A stretch of 64,000 nt of DNA from JAPPHY01 sp034423135 (GTDB lineage Bacteria; Chloroflexota; Dehalococcoidia; Lucifugimonadales; UBA2985): assembly GCA_034423135.1 (NCBI GenBank), contig DAOUJC010000014.1:1-64000 (forward strand), read 5' to 3'. A model generated the notes under the pieces. The model was not told the DNA's origin, searched no databases, and worked only from the letters and a program-made list of their open reading frames with translations. Positions 58,910 through 64,000 of the stretch are shown piece after piece; the first letter of the stretch is position 1, and each line of letters starts with the position of its first letter. The position numbers and the translations under genes were made by a program.

Positions 58910-58911
58910 GG

Positions 58912-59511
58912 CTAGCTACCGCGCAGCTCTCTGTGGATGTGCCAGAAGCGGTGCAGAGTTGTGAAGACCGTCAGGACGGCGATGACCGCCAGCGCGATCG
59001 TCACCTGCCCCAGCATCAGGCCGACGGCCAGCGCCACCACTCGCTCGGGCCGAGTCATGATGCCCACGCGGCAGTCGACGCCGAGGCCCTCGCCCCTTGC
59101 GCGCAGGTAGCTGACCATAAATGAGCCGACCAGTGACACGTTGATGAGCACGATCTCCGTGGCGGACACGGGGTCGAGGTAGTACACCAGCAGGCCAAGG
59201 AACACTGTCGCCTCCGCCACGCGGTCGACGACGGAGTCCAGCAGTGCGCCCCGCGGGGAGGCCGTGCCGCTTCGCCGCGCCAGTGCGCCGTCGACCATGT
59301 CCATCATGCCTGCGAAGATGAGCACGGCGCCTCCGGCCATGAACAGGCCCTGGCTGAGCAGGTAGGCGCACCCGGCGCTGACGAGCAGCCCCAGGAACGT
59401 GACCCGGTTGGGAGTAAGGCCGATGGCCATCAGAGAGCGCGCAAGCGGCTCCTCGAAGTAGCGCGTGGAGACCGCGCGGGCGCGGGTCCTGTAGTCCTGC
59501 CACGTAGGCAT
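58912..59511 (-). CDS. CDP-alcohol phosphatidyltransferase, probable phosphatidylinositol-phosphate synthase
   Basis: 199 aa with about five to six membrane helices. DMVDGALARRSGTASPRGAL followed by LDSVVDRV is the complete D-xx-DG-xx-AR-x8-G-xxx-D-xxx-D motif. The N-terminus YFEEPLARSLMAIGLTPNRV resembles archaeal and actinobacterial inositol-phosphate transferases. With ino1 and a PimA-like gene next to it, transfer of CDP-diacylglycerol to inositol-1-phosphate is the best guess; glycerol-3-phosphate is the alternative acceptor. Confidence 0.82.
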   Translation of the reverse strand: MPTWQDYRTRARAVSTRYFEEPLARSLMAIGLTPNRVTFLGLLVSAGCAYLLSQGLFMAGGAVLIFAGMMDMVDGALARRSGTASPRGALLDSVVDRVAEATVFLGLLVYYLDPVSATEIVLINVSLVGSFMVSYLRARGEGLGVDCRVGIMTRPERVVALAVGLMLGQVTIALAVIAVLTVFTTLHRFWHIHRELRGS

Positions 59512-59516
59512 AGCGC

Positions 59517-60683
59517 TCAGGGAAGTATGGAGCCTTCCCTTGGCTCCGCCAGGTCCGTCGAGCGGCTGGCGCTCCGCCTCTCCAGCAGGTGGGTGTAGTA
59601 GTCGATTATCTGGGCCGTAACACGCTCCCAGTCGTAGCGAGGCGCCTTCTCCGCGCCGCGTGCACCCATCTCCTCCCGCAGGGCGGGATCGGCGATCAGG
59701 GTCTCGAGCGCCGTCTGCAGGGCTTCCTCACTTCGAGGGGGCACCAGCAGCCCCTCCTCGCCGTGGGACATCACGGAGGAGTAGCCCTCGATGCTCGTGG
59801 CAACGATGGGCTTGCCGGACGCCATCGCTTCAAGCAGCACAATGCCGAAGCTCTCCTTTCCCGTGGCCGGCGAGCAGAAGATGTCGGCGGCCTGGTAGTA
59901 GCGAGGCAGGTCCTCGTAGGACACGCCGCCAACCAGCACCACGTCATCCAGGTTGCGCTCGGCTATGAATCGGAATACCTCCGGCTCCGGGTTGCCGGGC
60001 CCCACGACTATCAGGCGCGTGTTGGGGTGCCTCCACTTCAGCTTGCTGTACGCGCCCAGCAGGTACTTCAGCCCCTTGCGCTTCTCCAGCCTCCCCACGA
60101 AGAGGATGTTCAGCTTGCCGTCCTGGAAGTCGCTGAGGGGGCGTGCCGGCGTGGCGAAGCGGCTGAACTCGATGCCGTTGGGGATGACGCGGTAGTCGCC
60201 CGGGAAGTGGCGGCTGACCATGCTCAGCGCGGGAGCGGACACCGCGATCCGCCCGTCCAGCTTGTCGTGGTAGCGCCTGAGCGCGTACTTGCTCACCCGG
60301 TAGACGCGGCCGCTGCCGTGAAATGCGTGGAACGTGCCCACGTTCACGGCGTTGGACAGACGGAGTATGTACAGCGGTATGACGGGCGCGAGCGGCTCAT
60401 GGAGGTGGACGACGTCAAACTGCTCCTCGGCCAGCAGGCGCTTGATGCGCGGCTCAAGCCACACGGACAGGGATATGCGGGCCATGGAGCCGCCGGTTGG
60501 GACGGGCACGGAGCGTCCGAGGCGGATGAAGCCCTTGTCCAGGATGGCAGGCGGGCTTGTGAGCGGGGCGATGATCTTGATTTCGTGACCGGCGTCGATG
60601 AGGTGGCGGCTCAGGTGGAAGATGTGAGCCATCACGCCGCCGGGGTATGCGTAGTCGTATGGAGAGACAAGGCCAATCTTCAT
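59517..60683 (-). CDS. GT4 glycosyltransferase, PimA-like
   Basis: 388 aa. KIGLVSPYDYAYPGGVMAHI and HLSRHLIDAGHEIKIIAPLT closely follow the PimA start (phosphatidylinositol mannosyltransferase). Further motifs are VGRLEKRKGLKYLLGAYSKL and CSPATGKESFGIVLLEAMAS with the EX7E nucleotide-sugar site. In this cluster it would glycosylate phosphatidylinositol on the inner membrane face. A polysaccharide GT4 is possible but less likely given the neighbours. Confidence 0.82.
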   Translation of the reverse strand: MKIGLVSPYDYAYPGGVMAHIFHLSRHLIDAGHEIKIIAPLTSPPAILDKGFIRLGRSVPVPTGGSMARISLSVWLEPRIKRLLAEEQFDVVHLHEPLAPVIPLYILRLSNAVNVGTFHAFHGSGRVYRVSKYALRRYHDKLDGRIAVSAPALSMVSRHFPGDYRVIPNGIEFSRFATPARPLSDFQDGKLNILFVGRLEKRKGLKYLLGAYSKLKWRHPNTRLIVVGPGNPEPEVFRFIAERNLDDVVLVGGVSYEDLPRYYQAADIFCSPATGKESFGIVLLEAMASGKPIVATSIEGYSSVMSHGEEGLLVPPRSEEALQTALETLIADPALREEMGARGAEKAPRYDWERVTAQIIDYYTHLLERRSASRSTDLAEPREGSILP

Positions 60684-60725
60684 GTAGCTTGCCCCTTTTG
60701 GCCCCGTGCGAGGCCTGCCGCCGCG

Positions 60726-61796
60726 CTAGTCGCCGTCTATGAAGCTCTCCACCATCTGGCGCGCCTCGTCGTCTGAGTACTGGATGGGGGGAGACTTCAT
60801 GAAGTAGGCCGCGGGACCTTTGAGGGTACCGCTGATGCCCCGGTCGAGCGCCAGCTTGCAGCACCGGATTGCGTCCACAACCACGCCGGCCGAGTTGGGG
60901 CTGTCCCACACTTCCAGCTTCAACTCCAGGTTGATGGGCACGTCGCCGAAGGTGCGCCCCTCCATGCGGATGTGGCACCACTTCCGGTCCGCCAGCCACG
61001 GCACGTAGTCGCTGGGGCCCACGTGTACGTTGTCCGGCCCCAGGTCGTAGTCCAGCTGCGAGGTCACTGCGTTGGTCTTCGATATCTTCTTCGACTCCAG
61101 CCTATCCCGCTCCAGCATGTTGTAGAAGTCGGTGTTGCCGCCAAAGTTGAGCTGGTACGTGCGCTCCAGCTTGATGCCGCGCTCCCGCATCAGGCGAGTG
61201 AGCACGCGGTGAGTGATGGTTGCGCCAAGCTGCGACTTGATGTCGTCGCCGATTATCGGTAGGCCCTTCTCCTCGAACCGCCTCTGCCAGTAGTCCTCGC
61301 GGCCGATGAAGACCGGGATGCAGTTGATGAAGCCGCAGCCGGCCGCCAGCACCTGCTCCACGTACCACTTGGTGGCCTGCTCGCTGCCCACGGGCAGGTA
61401 GTTGATGACTACGTCCGCCTGCCTCTCCTTGAGGATGCCGACTATGTCGGCGGTGGAGTTGGCGTCCTTGACGATGACCTGCTTGAGGTACTTGCCCAGG
61501 CCGTCGTGGGTCATTCCGCGCTCCACAGGCACGTTCATGAACGGCACGTCCGCGAACTCCACGGTGTTGTTGGGAGGCGTGAAGATGGCCTGCGACAGGT
61601 CCTTGCCCACCTTGTTGCGGTCGATGTCAAAGGCGGCGACGAAGTTGATGTCGGAGATGTGGTAGCCCCCCAGAACGGGGTGCATGAGGCCGGGGATGAA
61701 GGCGTCCTCGTCTGCCTCCTGGTACTTGTAGACTCCCTGCACCAGGGATGAGGCGCAGTTGCCCGCCCCGATTATTGCCACGTTGATCTTGGACAC
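60726..61796 (-). CDS. ino1: Inositol-1-phosphate (1L-myo) synthase
   Basis: 356 aa from a GTG nine bases after AGAGG; the upstream in-frame extension crosses the promoter. NVAIIGAGNCASSLVQGVYK is the NAD-binding motif with the actinobacterial/archaeal Ino1 signature; FVAAFDIDRNKVGKDLSQAI, NYLPVGSEQATKWYVEQVLA, QLNFGGNTDFYNMLERDRL and GDDIKSQLGATITHR contain catalytic Lys/Asp. It converts glucose-6-phosphate to inositol-phosphate and is the first gene of the inositol-lipid group. Confidence 0.94.
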   Translation of the reverse strand: MSKINVAIIGAGNCASSLVQGVYKYQEADEDAFIPGLMHPVLGGYHISDINFVAAFDIDRNKVGKDLSQAIFTPPNNTVEFADVPFMNVPVERGMTHDGLGKYLKQVIVKDANSTADIVGILKERQADVVINYLPVGSEQATKWYVEQVLAAGCGFINCIPVFIGREDYWQRRFEEKGLPIIGDDIKSQLGATITHRVLTRLMRERGIKLERTYQLNFGGNTDFYNMLERDRLESKKISKTNAVTSQLDYDLGPDNVHVGPSDYVPWLADRKWCHIRMEGRTFGDVPINLELKLEVWDSPNSAGVVVDAIRCCKLALDRGISGTLKGPAAYFMKSPPIQYSDDEARQMVESFIDGD

Positions 61797-61864
61797 AGCC
61801 GTGTACCTCTTGAACCTTAGTCTGCGTGCCCGGCCCTTTGCGAGCATGAGCAACGCGTCAAAGC

Positions 61865-61893
61865 ATCTTAGCAGGTTTCGCACGCTGCAACAA
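61865..61893 (-). promoter_or_regulatory. Promoter of the inositol-lipid operon
   Basis: TTGTTG (61893-61888) and extended -10 TGC-TAAGAT (TAAGAT 61870-61865), 17-bp spacer, about 62 nt before the ino1 GTG. Same hexamers as the folD promoter. Confidence 0.65.
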
Positions 61894-61984
61894 GCCGAAT
61901 GGCGACGCGGAGGGCCTCCGCCTCAACTTACCTTGACGCCCACAGGGCAAGGCCGCATACTCGCGCGGAGGGAGGAAGGCGGAT

Positions 61985-63265
61985 ATGCACCCAAGCGCCG
62001 CAATAATTGCCACCTTGCTTGCAGCGCTCCTCCTGCTTGCCGCATGTGATGATGCGCCGCAGACACCTACGCCAAGCCCTCCGCCTACGCTGTCAGTGCC
62101 CACACCCACGCTTACCCCAACCGCCACAGCTGCGCCAGTGCCGTCACCCACGCCCACATCCACGCTCACCCCAACCGCTACCGTTGTGCCATTGCCGACA
62201 CCCATTACCACGCCTTCACCCTATGAGGGTTACCTGACGGAGGAGATACCGCCCTGTACGCCGGTGGCCGGCTCCTCCGTGGACCCGTGTGGACCTCGTC
62301 CTACGACGATGCTAGTTTCACAAGTCTGGTGGATAGTTGGACTTACAATCGAATTCGACATTGACTATGCTGCGGGATTTGAGGCGAATTTCCGCGAGCT
62401 TGAAGGTGCACCTCCGAGCGTGGAACAACAGCTTGGTGCTGTTGGGCTCAATGAGTTCCGGGACAGCATCGTAACGCACATCGTCTCTCGCGCGACATTT
62501 CTGCCCGGCACTGAGCGATGTACGAGCAGTGACCCGTTCCGCGAAGCACCTTACGATGAATTCTTCTCTATCGACCCCCTTCCAACTTTTTCCTTCTCGG
62601 CCATCCAATGCTTTGCCGATGTGCGGGTCAACAGCTACATCCTCGGCAAAGGTCCCCCTCGATTGACAGTACAGACAGGATCGTACATATATCCGCTTGA
62701 AGAACTGAAGTCCCCAGCTGGAAGTGTCGAAAGAGAAGAGGCACCCACGGAGGAAGAGTTTATCGAAAGCCTTCGGAGCTTTTGGGAATCCAGCATCGTA
62801 TTCGGCGATCTGGAACGCGATGGAGTAACGCGTACCGGTGGCGTCAGAGGCAAGGAGGTTGTCCTCTTCCTCGGCCCGTCCATCAATCACGCTACCGAAG
62901 CGTGGCAGGTATTCGAGACCTGGGACGTGAAACTGAAGAACGATGGCACGGTGGTCGCCGTCCATCCCCACAGAGAAGCATGGCTGATGTCGTATAACTA
63001 CAGCTCCACAGTGCACGGCCCCTTGTTGGAGATGGAGTTGTCCGCCCTAGAGCAGGCGGTCACGGCGGCCAACGAGGCCCGCGTGAGCGAGTACGGCGGC
63101 CGCATCGGCGCAGACCCCAGCCTGCCGCTGCTGCTCACTGACGCTCACGACTTGCGCCAGTACTACACTGCCGTCGGTGCCTACGACCACCCGGACGGCA
63201 CGCCCGTGCCGCCGCCGCCCGTCTACGGCGAGGACTCCACCGCTACACCGGAGGCCGCTCCCTGA
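61985..63265 (+). CDS. Lipoprotein of unknown function with Thr-Pro linker
   Basis: 426 aa. MHPSAAIIATLLAALLLLAA and lipobox LAAC, then Thr-Pro repeats to about residue 78. The remaining 345 residues have no family I recognise: about six Cys (PPCTPVAGSSVDPCGPR, ERCTSSDP, IQCFADV) that could form disulfides, and a C-terminal WDVKLKNDGTVVAVHPHREA. The central part is less GC-rich than the ends. Located between the inositol-lipid operon (divergent) and DUF177-rpmF. Confidence 0.7.
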   Translation: MHPSAAIIATLLAALLLLAACDDAPQTPTPSPPPTLSVPTPTLTPTATAAPVPSPTPTSTLTPTATVVPLPTPITTPSPYEGYLTEEIPPCTPVAGSSVDPCGPRPTTMLVSQVWWIVGLTIEFDIDYAAGFEANFRELEGAPPSVEQQLGAVGLNEFRDSIVTHIVSRATFLPGTERCTSSDPFREAPYDEFFSIDPLPTFSFSAIQCFADVRVNSYILGKGPPRLTVQTGSYIYPLEELKSPAGSVEREEAPTEEEFIESLRSFWESSIVFGDLERDGVTRTGGVRGKEVVLFLGPSINHATEAWQVFETWDVKLKNDGTVVAVHPHREAWLMSYNYSSTVHGPLLEMELSALEQAVTAANEARVSEYGGRIGADPSLPLLLTDAHDLRQYYTAVGAYDHPDGTPVPPPPVYGEDSTATPEAAP

Positions 63266-63313
63266 GGCAAGCGCGCGTAAGAGACGGACGATTTCAAGGC
63301 AGCGTCGTTCACC

Positions 63314-63342
63314 TTGACACCCCAACGGCCCACAGCTATAAT
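63314..63342 (+). promoter_or_regulatory. Consensus promoter of DUF177-rpmF
   Basis: TTGACA (63314-63319) and TATAAT (63337-63342) with a 17-bp spacer, a perfect sigma-70 promoter, about 40 bp before the DUF177 ATG. Confidence 0.92.
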
Positions 63343-63381
63343 CGCAAGCCATTGCAGGGGCGCTCGCCCCGGAGACTTACC

Positions 63382-63918
63382 ATGCGATTCAACGTGTCCC
63401 AGCTGCTCAAGGAAGGCGTCGGAGCGCGCAGAAGCTATGCCTTCGACGAGACCTTGGAGCCCCTGGCCGAGACCGGCACTACCCGCGTAAAAGGCAGCAT
63501 GACCGTCATGCGCATCGACAAGGGCGTGTGGGCCAGCGGCTCCATCGAGACCAACGCCTTCAGCGCATGCGCCCGCTGCCTGACGCCCGTGGAGCACCCC
63601 GTGCGGTTCCTGGTGGACGAGGAGTTTCTCCCCACCGTGACCATAGACTCCGGGACCCCGCAGGCCGTCAAGAGCGCGCAGGCAGCCAGGGAGGGGATGT
63701 TCACGCTGGACTCCCACCACAACCTTGACCTGACCGAGGCCGTCAGGCAGTATGTCATCATCAATCTGCCCATGAAGCCACTCTGCCGGCGGGACTGCGC
63801 CGGACTGTGCGCTTCCTGCGGCCACAACCTCAACGACCACCAGTGCGGCTGCTCAGCCGGCGCGGACGCCCGATGGGGCCCTCTGCTGGACCTGCTGATA
63901 GCCGGCGGCAGGGGATAA
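63382..63918 (+). CDS. DUF177 / YceD family protein
   Basis: 178 aa from ATG after GGAGACTTACC. FNVSQLLKEGVGARRSYAFD at the start, ACARCLTPVEHPVRFLVDEE in the middle with a CxxC, and PLCRRDCAGLCASCGHNLND with further Cys pairs match DUF177, almost always encoded before rpmF. E. coli YceD is linked to 23S rRNA/50S maturation. Zinc binding by the Cys is likely. Confidence 0.93.
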   Translation: MRFNVSQLLKEGVGARRSYAFDETLEPLAETGTTRVKGSMTVMRIDKGVWASGSIETNAFSACARCLTPVEHPVRFLVDEEFLPTVTIDSGTPQAVKSAQAAREGMFTLDSHHNLDLTEAVRQYVIINLPMKPLCRRDCAGLCASCGHNLNDHQCGCSAGADARWGPLLDLLIAGGRG

Positions 63919-63931
63919 ACGGAGGATATTC

Positions 63932-64000
63932 ATGGGAGCGCTCCCGAAGAAGAAGAGGACCAGATCGCGCATAGGGCACCGGAAGATTGCATACCGCCTG
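63932..64000 (+). CDS. rpmF: 50S ribosomal protein L32 (partial, runs off the window)
   Basis: 23 codons are visible from ATG after ACGGAGGATATTC: MGALPKKKRTRSRIGHRKIA. The start GALPKKKRTRSRIGHR is the L32 N-terminus. The DUF177-rpmF pair is widely conserved. The zinc Cys of some L32 forms would be downstream, beyond base 64000. Confidence 0.93.
   Translation, partial: MGALPKKKRTRSRIGHRKIAYRL

Overview
The window is one 64 kb stretch of high-GC bacterial chromosome (about 60-65 % G+C in most genes). Gene content and style point to Chloroflexota, most likely a marine or host-associated Dehalococcoidia/SAR202-type lineage. This is inferred from: many lipoproteins with long Thr-Pro linkers after the lipobox, a phosphatidylinositol-type lipid cluster, the pairing of DUF2905 with queA, and several dispersed palindromic repeat families. 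No rRNA is present, so the placement is not proven.

Layout. 1-5.9 kb: a leucine-rich-repeat/solute-binding fusion lipoprotein cut by the window edge, a metallopeptidase lipoprotein, a VapBC toxin-antitoxin pair with a visible operator, a HAD phosphatase, a DUF1697 protein and a VOC protein. 5.9-8.7 kb: a low-GC accessory segment between a decayed tRNA copy and an intact CAT-anticodon tRNA; it carries a two-gene unknown membrane module and a CAP-domain protein. 8.7-12.8 kb: acpS, NAD(P)HX repair, coaX and coaBC in one operon. 13-17.4 kb: a PaREP1-type protein, folD, DUF2905, queA, a dienelactone hydrolase, DUF6295 and a rhodanese. 17.6-22.4 kb: a pre-peptidase-domain lipoprotein, htpX, tatA and ilvD. 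22.4-25.2 kb: a defence patch with HigBA and a Septu-type (PtuAB) ATPase/HNH pair. 25.3-31.5 kb: tandem universal stress protein, uracil-DNA glycosylase, pterin dehydratase, and a riboflavin operon led by dcd. 31.6-34.1 kb: ECF sigma factor, anti-sigma factor and an LppX-like lipoprotein. 34.1-38.3 kb: a TPP-riboswitch-controlled thiamine-precursor ABC transporter plus thiD. 38.4-43.6 kb: galU, hisA, hisH, a hydrolase, a HEAT-repeat protein and a ROK kinase. 43.8-51.6 kb: a MoxR/ChlI-like ATPase, a thioredoxin-reductase-like protein, pabB/pabC, a SWIM protein, a BioD-like/DRTGG protein and moaE/moaD. 51.6-53.9 kb: a two-gene ADP-ribosylation island. 53.8-64 kb: thrS, endonuclease V, prfB with its programmed frameshift, a phosphatidylinositol-type lipid cluster (MFS, CDP-alcohol phosphotransferase, PimA-like glycosyltransferase, inositol-phosphate synthase), a lipoprotein, and DUF177-rpmF running off the right edge.

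Most interesting find. At 51598-53852 a low-GC, two-gene module encodes a DarT-like ADP-ribosyltransferase and an ADP-ribosylglycohydrolase with an extra C-terminal PcrA/UvrD-tudor-like domain. It sits between two exact 21-bp direct repeats, one of which is the 3' end of thrS including its stop codon. This looks like a compact toxin-antidote or defence cassette inserted at the end of thrS without its own recombinase. A second, older insertion with the same logic lies beside the tRNA gene (5907-8694).

Operon logic is clear in several places: coenzyme A/acyl-carrier activation (acpS-nnr-coaX-coaBC), riboflavin (dcd-ribD-ribE-ribBA-ribH), thiamine salvage (riboswitch-thiZ-thiX-thiY-unknown-thiD), histidine plus UDP-glucose (hydrolase-hisH-hisA-galU), and inositol lipid synthesis (ino1-GT4-CDP-alcohol transferase-MFS). 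Function calls rest on motifs read by eye; no database search was possible.
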